The notes below the pieces were generated by a model. It was not told the DNA's origin. It worked only from the letters and a program-made list of their open reading frames with translations, and did no database searches. The translations under genes and the position numbers were made by a program. From positions 1 to 11,134 of the forward strand of contig JAJXVP010000075.1 of the NCBI GenBank assembly GCA_021782055.1: a stretch of 11,134 bases of DNA, read 5' to 3'. The DNA is from a bacterium (lineage in GTDB: Bacteria > Spirochaetota > Spirochaetia > JABEVK01). The stretch's first letter is position 1; the number at the start of each line of letters is the position of its first letter. This document shows positions 1 through 5,377 of the stretch, piece by piece.

Positions 1-386
1 CGTGTCCACATGGCTTCCATCAAAAAAACCTTTTGAGATCGAGCCAAAGATACCATCGCCCGGGCTTGAACGGCGTTCATCGCAAAAGGCTTCTCTACTA
101 AAACAGATTTGCCTGCAGAAAGTGCCAACATGGTATGCGGATAATGCCAGGGGTGCGGGGTGGCCACATAAATCACGTCAACTTCGGGGGAGTGAACTAA
201 ATCCTCGTAGCGGGAAAAAGAAAGAGGAAGGCGAAAGCGCTCAGCAAAGCGTTGTGCGGAAGCCTGTGAGCGTGAGCCAACCGCCGTGATGTGAAAACCA
301 GCCAAACGCTGACTATCTTCGACAAACTTTTCGGCGATTCCGCCAGTGCCCAAAACTCCCCAGCGCGGGGGTGAAAGAGTTTCCAT
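1..386 (-). CDS. Gfo/Idh/MocA family oxidoreductase, N-terminal part (cut by window edge)
   Basis: The gene reads off the left edge, so only the first 128 residues are visible. They form a Rossmann NAD(P)-binding domain: a short beta strand leads into the dinucleotide loop GTGGIA (residues 13-18), then comes the ATPHPWHYPHT stretch near residues 75-85, and the VEKPF motif (97-101) whose Lys99 is the family's conserved active-site lysine. The stretch FLMEAMWT (121-128) is typical of the dihydrodiol-dehydrogenase-like branch. The family oxidises or reduces sugars, inositols and related alcohols with NAD(P); the substrate cannot be told from this half. The start is the ATG at 386, preceded by a GAAGG-like site very close to it. 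An ATG seven bases upstream is in another frame and does not continue the Rossmann fold. It has the same orientation as the maltoporin operon, but a terminator lies between them, so it is probably a separate unit and may be unrelated to glucan use. Confidence 0.93.
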   Translation of the reverse strand, partial: METLSPPRWGVLGTGGIAEKFVEDSQRLAGFHITAVGSRSQASAQRFAERFRLPLSFSRYEDLVHSPEVDVIYVATPHPWHYPHTMLALSAGKSVLVEKPFAMNAVQARAMVSLARSQKVFLMEAMWT

Positions 387-436
387 GCCTTCATCTTACC
401 ACAGGTCAGAAATATTTCTTAACTTTTTGTAACTTT

Positions 437-466
437 TTGCTTGCGCCCTAGGTAAGGTCATGATAT
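437..466 (+). promoter_or_regulatory. Candidate sigma-70-like promoter for a plus-strand small RNA
   Basis: TTGCTT (437-442) and TGATAT (461-466) are separated by 18 bp and point right, away from the oxidoreductase. Each hexamer matches the consensus at four or five positions. No plus-strand gene follows; the only plus-strand signal downstream is the terminator at 552-579. A start site near 473 would fall in the perfect 12-bp palindrome TTTGTTAACAAA (473-484). The region is AT-rich, so chance matches are likely, and the call rests on the pairing with the terminator. Confidence 0.35.
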
Positions 467-481
467 CGTTAATTTGTTAAC

Positions 482-511
482 AAAAAAAAGACCCCCAACG
501 GGTAAGGAGTC
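482..511 (-). terminator. Rho-independent terminator of the maltoporin-lipoprotein operon
   Basis: Read on the minus strand, GACTCC (511-506) pairs with GGGGTC (495-490) across a 10-nt loop and is followed by eight T (489-482). One pair is U-G in this direction but would be an A-C mismatch on the plus strand, which favours minus-strand use. It lies about 66 nt past the lipoprotein stop codon and before the oxidoreductase start, so it should separate the two units. Confidence 0.65.
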
Positions 512-551
512 CAAGCCACCCCGCTGAAGGTCAGAGAGAACACAGCGTAAC

Positions 552-579
552 AGAGCCCCGCCTGGGGCTCTTTTTTTTT
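552..579 (+). terminator. Strong plus-strand intrinsic terminator
   Basis: AGAGCCCC (552-559) and GGGGCTCT (564-571) form a perfect 8-bp stem with a 4-nt loop, followed by an unbroken run of nine T (571-579). On the minus strand the hairpin lacks a T run, so it is directional and points right. The last T bases are the complement of the lipoprotein's TAA stop (578-580). No plus-strand protein gene lies upstream for it to end, hence the small-RNA proposal. On the minus strand the same hairpin could protect the 3' end of the operon mRNA. Confidence 0.75.
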
Positions 580-1117
580 ACTTGGCCGCTGCCAACATTG
601 CCTTCACGTCAATCTTACCATTGTGACCGCCGAAACCGTCATCGACACTCACAGGGGCAAAAGCGTCTTCGGTCCAGTTGCCGTTCACCATATACTTGTA
701 AATAATGGTAGCATCGGGTTTCACAAGGAAGCTGATGACATGAACCGGGTGGCCATTGGCAGCCATAACCTTGTCTAACTGCAGGCCAAGCTCAGGCTTC
801 CAACTTTCGTAGTAGCCCATCAGCTGAATTTCAGCGGCAGGTACGCGGGTCATCCAGGTCACAATGGCGTCGCCATCGCTGTTCTTTGTAACTGTGACAC
901 CGGGTTTATCCGGGACAGGAGCCCCCTTGACAATTCCCAACACACCAACAGCCTTAGCTGATTCAGCGATGGTTGCCGGCAAGGGAAGAATCTGAATACC
1001 GCCAGAACTTGCAGTAGCGGCAGGTGCGGCAGCCGAAGCGGCCGGAGCAGAACCAGTAGTCGCGCATCCGGTAACTAGTGCGCCCGCGGCCAGAAGCCAC
1101 AGAAGGGATTTCTTCAT
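578..1117 (-). CDS. Small lipoprotein with a CBM48-like (glycogen-binding) domain
   Basis: The protein has 179 residues. A lipoprotein signal peptide ends in the lipobox VTGC (Cys18), then follows an Ala/Ser/Pro-rich linker (about 19-40). From about residue 74 to 172 there is one beta-rich domain. Its end, IIYKYMVNGNWTED (138-151) followed by DDGFGGHNGKIDV (159-171), matches the ending I know from CBM48/AMPK-type glycogen-binding domains (YKF-VDG-W--D then DGFGG-N). The earlier LMGYYESWKPE fits the V-L-GdFN-W strand-turn region. No catalytic domain is attached, so it is probably a lipid-anchored alpha-glucan binder; ligand binding is inferred. Ala at +2 does not signal inner-membrane retention under the E. 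coli rule. The start is the ATG at 1117, six bases from a good GAAGGAG site (1124-1130). It follows the maltoporin gene by 156 nt in the same direction, and a terminator after it closes the operon. Confidence 0.8.
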   Translation of the reverse strand: MKKSLLWLLAAGALVTGCATTGSAPAASAAAPAATASSGGIQILPLPATIAESAKAVGVLGIVKGAPVPDKPGVTVTKNSDGDAIVTWMTRVPAAEIQLMGYYESWKPELGLQLDKVMAANGHPVHVISFLVKPDATIIYKYMVNGNWTEDAFAPVSVDDGFGGHNGKIDVKAMLAAAK

Positions 1118-1133
1118 GAACAACTCCTTCGTA

Positions 1134-1148
1134 TCCGTCCTAGACGGA
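1134..1148 (-). other. Small hairpin just upstream of the lipoprotein ribosome binding site
   Basis: TCCGTC and GACGGA form a perfect 6-bp stem with a 3-nt loop. In the minus transcript it ends 3 nt before the GAAGGAG site of the CBM48 lipoprotein. It leaves the site itself free, so it may be a stabiliser or processing mark rather than a block. No T run follows, so it is not a terminator. Confidence 0.45.
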
Positions 1149-1187
1149 CCGGTTAGTATTTGACTCGCTCGAAAAACACCGAGGAGC

Positions 1188-1265
1188 CCCGGTAGAACGA
1201 TTCGCTGAAATCGGTCTACCGGGTCTCCCCGAAAGGAACCCGGAAGGCCTGCCGAAGCAGGCCTT
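1188..1265 (-). other. Cluster of three intercistronic hairpins, two mutually exclusive
   Basis: In minus-transcript order, hairpin A (1265-1244) is a perfect 9-bp stem AAGGCCTGC/GCAGGCCTT closed by a C(UUCG)G tetraloop, starting 8 nt after the maltoporin stop. Hairpin B (1243-1219) has CCGGGT/ACCCGG outer arms. Hairpin C (1223-1188) has CCCGGTAGA/TCTACCGGG arms plus an inner CGATT/AATCG stem. B and C share bases 1219-1223, so only one can form fully. None has a proper T run directly after it. This is consistent with mRNA 3'-end protection or partial termination that sets different levels for maltoporin and lipoprotein. Confidence 0.7.
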
Positions 1266-1273
1266 AACTTAGC

Positions 1274-2611
1274 TTAGAACCAAGTTTCGAACTGGAAGCC
1301 GAAGCGGCTTTCGCTCGAAGCACTGTTGTTGTTGTCAGCGTGGAAGCTATTGGTTGTGCTACCGTTCAGATAAACGTCACCGCCAACAAAGGTGTAGAAC
1401 ATGCGGAGCTGAGGGCGACCCCAGAAGCCAGAGTTCAACGACAGGGTGGGAGCCAAAGTAACCTTGTAGTAGTCAGCAGTGGTCTTGGTGCCATTGCCTT
1501 GATAATAGGTTACAGAGTTGGTACCGAAGGTGTGGCTGTAACCACCTTCCAGCTGGAGGGACAGGTTCTTGGTGAACTTGTACACAGGGCGGAGGGTGAT
1601 GCCGAGTTTGCCGGCCTGATCTTCACCAGAAACACCAGAATTGGCAGTGGTGTACACGATGGCGGGCATGAAGTCTACATTCGGGAGAATGTTGTTAGCT
1701 TCGCCGAACACGATGAAGCGCAAAGCCATAGCGTTCTTGTTGGCCGCGGCGCCGGTGTAAGCGTGTCCCAGGTTCCAGTCGGTACCGTCGTTAGCAAAGC
1801 CTAACTGAACAGCAGCTTTCGAGAAGCCATCAGCAATACCAAAGAACTTGGGGAAGGGGTAAACAGCGGCAAACTGATAACCGTAGTCGGTTTGAAGGGA
1901 GTTTCCACCTGAAACACCGTACTGGTAGGAAATCGCTGCCTCCAACTCCATACTGCTCAGAGCGTCGATTCCTGAAGTCAGGAACGGTCGAACACGGAGG
2001 TCAGTGTTGAAGGGAAGGTAGTTTTCGCCGTTAGCAGCGGCTGCAGCACCAGTTGATTCCACCGACAAGTCTACCATTCCATTGAAAGCATTGGTCACAC
2101 CAATACCTTCGCCGGAGAAGTCACGCCAGAAAAAGTCCATAATATGGATGTCATCACGACCGATGTACTTTTCACCGATCCAGTAGACAGCCTTAGGATC
2201 CCAGGAGAACCCACCCATTTCAACGTAGGCTTGGCGCATCAGAATATCACCAACACCACCATTTCCGTAGGAACCGGGATAGTTGTTGAAAGCACCGGTG
2301 CCATTGAAACCGTTCGAATTGATGACGAGCATCACATGGTACTTGGCCCAAGAACCGTCAGAAGCTGTTTCGCTATCGACCAACTCTGATTCCAGATAGT
2401 TCTGGTTACCTTCGTTGCCGAGGCGTCCAATCCAGTGTTCGTCAACCTGGCCACCGGTTGTGTAAAGCCCAGGCGCAAACATTTCGCCTGAACGAGCATA
2501 GCCGTGGAACTCGAACGTACCGGCGAACAAGGGCTGTGACCCGAAAGCCATCAACGCCAAGGCACCCGCTACGAGACCACCTTTTACGGTCCCTCTGAAG
2601 GTTTTCTTCAT
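1274..2611 (-). CDS. lamB: Maltoporin (LamB family outer-membrane channel)
   Basis: The protein has 445 residues, close to the usual length of about 420-450. A classical signal peptide ends near LFA-G (30/31) and has no lipobox. The mature protein opens with GTFEFHGYARSG, the LamB hallmark FHGYARSG (35-42), followed by RLGNE (63-67). WIGEKYIGRDDIHIMDFFW and DFSGEGIGV (144-171) align with the E. coli stretch around WAGKRFYQRHDVHMIDFYY. Near the end RPQLRMFYTF is followed by a final strand ending GFQFETWF with a terminal aromatic, as expected for outer-membrane insertion. The role is passive uptake of maltose and maltodextrins as a trimer. The start is the ATG at 2611 because a strong AAGGAGGG site (2617-2624) precedes it; an in-frame ATG at 2647 has no such site and would spoil the signal peptide. 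It is first in an operon with the CBM48 lipoprotein and transcribed divergently from the pullulanase. Confidence 0.93.
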   Translation of the reverse strand: MKKTFRGTVKGGLVAGALALMAFGSQPLFAGTFEFHGYARSGEMFAPGLYTTGGQVDEHWIGRLGNEGNQNYLESELVDSETASDGSWAKYHVMLVINSNGFNGTGAFNNYPGSYGNGGVGDILMRQAYVEMGGFSWDPKAVYWIGEKYIGRDDIHIMDFFWRDFSGEGIGVTNAFNGMVDLSVESTGAAAAANGENYLPFNTDLRVRPFLTSGIDALSSMELEAAISYQYGVSGGNSLQTDYGYQFAAVYPFPKFFGIADGFSKAAVQLGFANDGTDWNLGHAYTGAAANKNAMALRFIVFGEANNILPNVDFMPAIVYTTANSGVSGEDQAGKLGITLRPVYKFTKNLSLQLEGGYSHTFGTNSVTYYQGNGTKTTADYYKVTLAPTLSLNSGFWGRPQLRMFYTFVGGDVYLNGSTTNSFHADNNNSASSESRFGFQFETWF

Positions 2612-2703
2612 CGAAACCCTCCTTTGTGAAATTATCTCGCCTGCCATTCTCAGTCCGCAACCCAGTGTTAAGCAGGGTCACAAGACACCAGAACTAGCTA
2701 GGC

Positions 2704-2725
2704 TAATTGCCAACGTGTGCAATTA
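2704..2725. promoter_or_regulatory. LacI-family-like operator at the maltoporin start site
   Basis: A perfect inverted repeat TAATTGC-N8-GCAATTA is centred on a CG step. Its core TTGCCAACGTGTGCAA (2707-2722) matches the idealised LacI-family palindrome TTGCAAACGTTTGCAA at 14 of 16 positions. It covers the predicted first 20 or so transcribed bases of the maltoporin operon, a classic repressor position. The regulator is not in the window; a MalR/LacI-type sugar repressor is inferred. Confidence 0.6.
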
Positions 2726-2730
2726 CCTTA

Positions 2731-2759
2731 AGTTAAACACCACCCTTGCGGTCTGTCAA
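2731..2759 (-). promoter_or_regulatory. Promoter of the maltoporin operon
   Basis: On the minus strand a consensus -35 TTGACA (2759-2754) is followed 17 bp later by TTAACT (2736-2731), a moderate -10. The predicted start is near 2724, giving a leader of about 113 nt before the ATG at 2611. Direct-repeat unit 1 (2761-2773) abuts the -35, and an operator-like palindrome overlaps the start site. Confidence 0.6.
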
Positions 2760-2760
2760 C

Positions 2761-2801
2761 TGGTTTTTGTAACCGAATTTCATCAAGATGGTTTTTGTGA
2801 C
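2761..2801. repeat. Pair of direct repeats between the divergent promoters (candidate activator sites)
   Basis: TGGTTTTTGTAAC (2761-2773) and TGGTTTTTGTGAC (2789-2801) differ at one base and are spaced 28 bp apart. The first abuts the maltoporin -35 and the second ends about 28 bp before the pullulanase -35. A related TTTTTGTAAC occurs at 424-433 upstream of the oxidoreductase. Position and repetition suggest sites for an activator, but the T-rich core makes chance similarity possible. Confidence 0.4.
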
Positions 2802-2807
2802 TTCAAA

Positions 2808-2823
2808 TTCGAAACGTTTGCAT
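2808..2823. promoter_or_regulatory. Second LacI-family-like operator, upstream of the pullulanase promoter
   Basis: TTCGAAACGTTTGCAT contains the perfect palindrome AAACGTTT and matches TTGCAAACGTTTGCAA at 13 of 16 positions. Its CG centre lies 101 bp from the centre of the operator at 2704-2725. It sits just upstream of the pullulanase -35 (2830-2835). Two similar sites, one per divergent promoter, would suit coordinated repression with DNA looping. Confidence 0.5.
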
Positions 2824-2829
2824 TTTTTC

Positions 2830-2858
2830 TTGACAGGGCCCCCTCAAGGGTGTAAGGC
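2830..2858 (+). promoter_or_regulatory. Candidate promoter of the pullulanase gene
   Basis: A consensus -35 TTGACA (2830-2835) stands 17 bp before TAAGGC (2853-2858), which is a poor -10. A weak -10 beside a perfect -35 often means the promoter needs an activator or that the true -10 is shifted. The implied leader is about 57 nt. The spacer contains CAAGGGTG (2845-2852), which also occurs in the spacer of the divergent promoter when that is read on its own strand. Confidence 0.45.
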
Positions 2859-2870
2859 ATTAAAGGAAGC

Positions 2871-2892
2871 AAATCAGAATTTTTTCTGATTT
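2871..2892 (+). promoter_or_regulatory. Perfect inverted repeat in the pullulanase leader
   Basis: AAATCAGAA (2871-2879) and TTCTGATTT (2884-2892) form a 9-bp perfect stem with a TTTT loop, 15 nt before the AAGGAG site (2908-2913). A T-rich stretch follows at 2897-2902. It could act as a weak attenuator, a leader hairpin or a protein-binding site. AT-rich pairs make it a weak terminator. Confidence 0.4.
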
Positions 2893-2921
2893 TCAGTTTT
2901 TTCTATAAAGGAGAAATCACC

Positions 2922-5279
2922 GTGTTGAAATTCCGTGTTAAGCGCGTGATACAAAAAGGACTTATTTTAGCCCTCTGCGCAACCTTGCCTTGGCTTGTGG
3001 GCAGTTGCTCTTCTGCCTCGGGTTCTAGTTCGAGTTCTAGCACAACCACCACCACAACAACCGCTCCTAACGATGCGGTTCCTAATGTTACATTAGGGCA
3101 AGTCTATGATTCAACGGGCACCCAGGTAACCTTCAATTTTTGGAATCCCTATGCTACCAACGTTAACGTTTGTTTTTACAGCAATTGGAATGACGCACTA
3201 TCAGCCCCTGTAAAATCTATTCCGATGATTCAGAACAAAACGACGAATATTTGGACCTATGGTCCCGTTACGGTCAGTAGCTTACCGACGTCGTCGGCCG
3301 TTGGCAGCATTCCCCTATACGATTACCAAGTTTTTACCGGTAGTAGCAGTGTTTACACTGTTGACCCTTACACTCCCTCGATGGCGCAATGGGTCCATCA
3401 GGGAAGCAATACCATTGCCGGGGATAGTCAAGGCAAGGGCGCTGTTGTCAACTTAAATACCGCTTTGGCCAGTGTAGGGACAACCCCCTACTTTGACGGC
3501 AGTAAAATGGTTGCCCCCGATGGCACCACGCCTGCACCGTACACCTACACGTCTAATCGGGACGCCATTGTCTACGAAACCGACATCCGCGATTTTACGG
3601 TCGACCCGGCTCTTAACCTACCCGCCAACCACCCCTTTGGTACCTATGAGGCACTCATTGACATGCTACCGCATATCAAAAAGCTGGGCGTAACCCATAT
3701 TCAAATCCTCAGCCCCCTAGAAAACTTCTACTATAACCAAACCCAGATTGGAACAAGAGAAATGGCCCCCGGCGAAACAACTGGCGCTAACTACAACTGG
3801 GGTTACGATCCTCAAAACTACTTTACACCCACAGGGATGTATTCGTCGGCTCCCAATGACCCACAAAAACGCCTTCAGGAGTTGTTGACCCTGATTAACG
3901 CCATTCACAATGCCGGCATGGGTGTCATTTTGGACGTAGTCTACAACCACACGGCCAACGACTCGATTCTAGGCAATGCTGTTAGTGGTTACTATTACCG
4001 CAACAGTTCTAACAATGGCGCCGGTAGTCACGACGTAAAATCTGAAGCCGAGTACACGCGCAACTTGATTGTCCAATCGATCATGCAATGGGTGAACGTC
4101 TATCATGTTGACGGCTTTCGTTTCGACCTCATGGGCGTTATTGATAACCAAACTATTCGGGATGCCTACCTGCAAGCCAAAGCCAGTGACCCGCATATTC
4201 TGTTCTTAGGCGAAGGCTGGAACGGCTATTATGCCGGAGACACCACGGACTACTTGGGGAATCCGCTTACTGGCTCCGATCAAAAACATGTAGGGTTCTT
4301 TAACGGACTTAACGTCAGTATGTTTTCGGACAGTTTTAGGCAGATTATGAAAAACGGCTACCCCAGTGATGGTTCACCGGCATTCATCACCGGTGCTGCT
4401 GAACCTTATGGTTACATGTTGAAAGATATTTCTGGAAACCCCAACGATGGCGGGAGCAATTCCGTTTGGGCCACCCTTTCGGGGGGAACTTTCTCGACAA
4501 ACAACGTAGTTAACTACTTATCGGCACACGACAACCTGTGTCTTTATGACGTTGTTGCCGATGCCGACAACTTGGGTAAAACGGCCGCCGACTACAACAC
4601 TGCGCTACAACGGATGGAGGTAGGCTACACCGTACTGATGACCAGTCAAGGGTTGGCTTTTATGCAAGCCGGAGACGAGATGTTCCGTACCAAAGAAGTT
4701 CCCGCAGGGACTAGCTCTAATACCAAGGTTGCTTCTAACGGACGAACCTTCTGCGATAACTCTTACAACGCCAGTGACGCTGTTAACCAGATTCTTTTCA
4801 GTGCTACCGAAACCTATCCCCAGACAACTGTTGCGGTTTCACCCTACACCAGCGATCCGATCACCGCAAACTTTACCAACTACGACACCAGCACCGTCGG
4901 CTACAAGCTTTATCACTATGTGCAAGGCCTCATTCAGATTCGCAAAAGCAGTGACGCCTTCCGTCTGCCGGATGCGGATATTTCAACAAACATTGCAGGT
5001 CTAGCCTCTGATCAGGGCACAGGGAACGTCAATTCTTTTGGTTATAGCTTAAAATCGTCAGACGGCGCCCACACCTTCTATGTCTTTGTTAACGCCGATT
5101 CTAACTCGCACAGCTTTACTCCGGGGGACCTGACCACAGGTACGGTTTTAGCTGATGGTGTTTCGGCAGGATTACCTGGAACTGCCGCGACCTCGTATGC
5201 GACCACAACGAATAACCTGACGGTAACCTCAAGTAAAGTTACCGTTGGCCCCTTAAGTGCCGCCATCATCGAAATGTAA
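2922..5279 (+). CDS. pulA: Type I pullulanase lipoprotein (GH13)
   Basis: The protein has 785 residues. The signal peptide ends in a lipobox VGSC (Cys29), then a Ser/Thr tract (30-47). A CBM48-like N-terminal module covers about 55-150, with FNFWNPYATNVNVCFYSNW. The GH13 barrel starts near residue 215 with VYETDIRDFTVDP and carries the pullulanase signature YNWGYDP (291-297). Conserved regions are DVVYNH (338-343), GFRFD with nucleophile Asp402, GEGWN with acid/base Glu431, and SAHDN with His536-Asp537. A beta-sandwich C-terminal domain follows from about 690. It hydrolyses alpha-1,6 bonds in pullulan and branched dextrins, probably on the cell surface or in the periplasm. The start is GTG 2922, eight bases after AAGGAG; the TTG at 2925 is less well spaced. 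All catalytic residues are present. It is transcribed divergently from maltoporin and followed 98 nt later by a second GH13 gene. Ser at +2 fits outer-membrane sorting under the E. coli rule. Confidence 0.95.
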   Translation: MLKFRVKRVIQKGLILALCATLPWLVGSCSSASGSSSSSSTTTTTTTAPNDAVPNVTLGQVYDSTGTQVTFNFWNPYATNVNVCFYSNWNDALSAPVKSIPMIQNKTTNIWTYGPVTVSSLPTSSAVGSIPLYDYQVFTGSSSVYTVDPYTPSMAQWVHQGSNTIAGDSQGKGAVVNLNTALASVGTTPYFDGSKMVAPDGTTPAPYTYTSNRDAIVYETDIRDFTVDPALNLPANHPFGTYEALIDMLPHIKKLGVTHIQILSPLENFYYNQTQIGTREMAPGETTGANYNWGYDPQNYFTPTGMYSSAPNDPQKRLQELLTLINAIHNAGMGVILDVVYNHTANDSILGNAVSGYYYRNSSNNGAGSHDVKSEAEYTRNLIVQSIMQWVNVYHVDGFRFDLMGVIDNQTIRDAYLQAKASDPHILFLGEGWNGYYAGDTTDYLGNPLTGSDQKHVGFFNGLNVSMFSDSFRQIMKNGYPSDGSPAFITGAAEPYGYMLKDISGNPNDGGSNSVWATLSGGTFSTNNVVNYLSAHDNLCLYDVVADADNLGKTAADYNTALQRMEVGYTVLMTSQGLAFMQAGDEMFRTKEVPAGTSSNTKVASNGRTFCDNSYNASDAVNQILFSATETYPQTTVAVSPYTSDPITANFTNYDTSTVGYKLYHYVQGLIQIRKSSDAFRLPDADISTNIAGLASDQGTGNVNSFGYSLKSSDGAHTFYVFVNADSNSHSFTPGDLTTGTVLADGVSAGLPGTAATSYATTTNNLTVTSSKVTVGPLSAAIIEM

Positions 5280-5292
5280 AAAGTGAGCGACC

Positions 5293-5312
5293 GAGGCGCT
5301 TGTTGCCGCCTC
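5293..5312 (+). other. GC-rich hairpin after the pullulanase stop codon
   Basis: GAGGCG (5293-5298) and CGCCTC (5307-5312) form a 6-bp stem with an 8-nt loop, 13 nt after the pullulanase stop. No T run follows, so it is not a terminator on its own. It precedes the terminator at 5322-5364 and may help fold or protect the 3' end. Confidence 0.4.
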
Positions 5313-5321
5313 TGACTGTTC

Positions 5322-5364
5322 AAGCTTTCCCCCGCGTGGTACACCTTGGGGGAAAGCTTTTTTT
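5322..5364 (+). terminator. Strong terminator between the two GH13 genes, abutting the next ribosome binding site
   Basis: AAGCTTTCCCCC (5322-5333) and GGGGGAAAGCTT (5348-5359) form a perfect 12-bp stem with a 14-nt loop, followed by a T run (5358-5364, including the last arm bases). The ribosome binding site AGGAG of the next gene begins at 5368. There is no room for a promoter between terminator and start, so expression of the second gene must pass through this hairpin. Confidence 0.85.
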
Positions 5365-5377
5365 CTTAGGAGCCTAC

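Larger units (their letters stand above)
473..579 (+). ncRNA. Candidate small RNA of about 105 nt, no family recognised
   Basis: A plus-strand promoter-like sequence upstream and a strong plus-strand terminator at the end delimit this segment, while both neighbouring genes are on the minus strand. Within it, CGCTG (522-526) can pair with CAGCG (543-547), and the 3' end is the terminator hairpin with nine T. No reading frame with a ribosome binding site was seen. I compared it by eye with SRP RNA, tmRNA, cobalamin, SAM, fluoride and ZTP elements and found no match. The alternative is that the plus-strand terminator only blocks antisense transcription into the lipoprotein gene. The segment also overlaps the 3' end of the minus-strand operon transcript, so any such RNA would be antisense to that tail. 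Confidence 0.33.

Noticed and set aside
197..394. Minus-strand frame of 65 codons at the oxidoreductase start
   Set aside because: The frame starting at 386 gives a continuous Rossmann domain with GTGGIA and EKPF motifs through the window edge; this frame gives nothing recognisable.
490..550. Resemblance to a cobalamin-type riboswitch (GCCACCCC-like stretch)
   Set aside because: Only short scattered matches; the ordered conserved blocks of the riboswitch are absent and no suitable gene follows on the plus strand.
1118..1123. TTG start for the CBM48 lipoprotein two codons upstream
   Set aside because: It would touch the GAAGGAG site with no spacing; ATG 1117 is six bases away and gives a proper signal peptide.
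2612..2647. Twelve-residue extension of the maltoporin from ATG 2647
   Set aside because: ATG 2611 has a strong AAGGAGGG site and gives a clean signal peptide; the upstream ATG has neither.
2442..2681. 79-codon minus-strand frame overlapping the maltoporin start
   Set aside because: It overlaps the maltoporin signal-peptide region in another frame, and its arginine-rich product has no recognisable features.
5300..5377. N-terminal extension of the amylase-like protein from TTG 5300
   Set aside because: It would place the terminator hairpin inside the coding region, has no ribosome binding site, and would bury the lipoprotein signal peptide; ATG 5378 has a well-spaced AGGAG.
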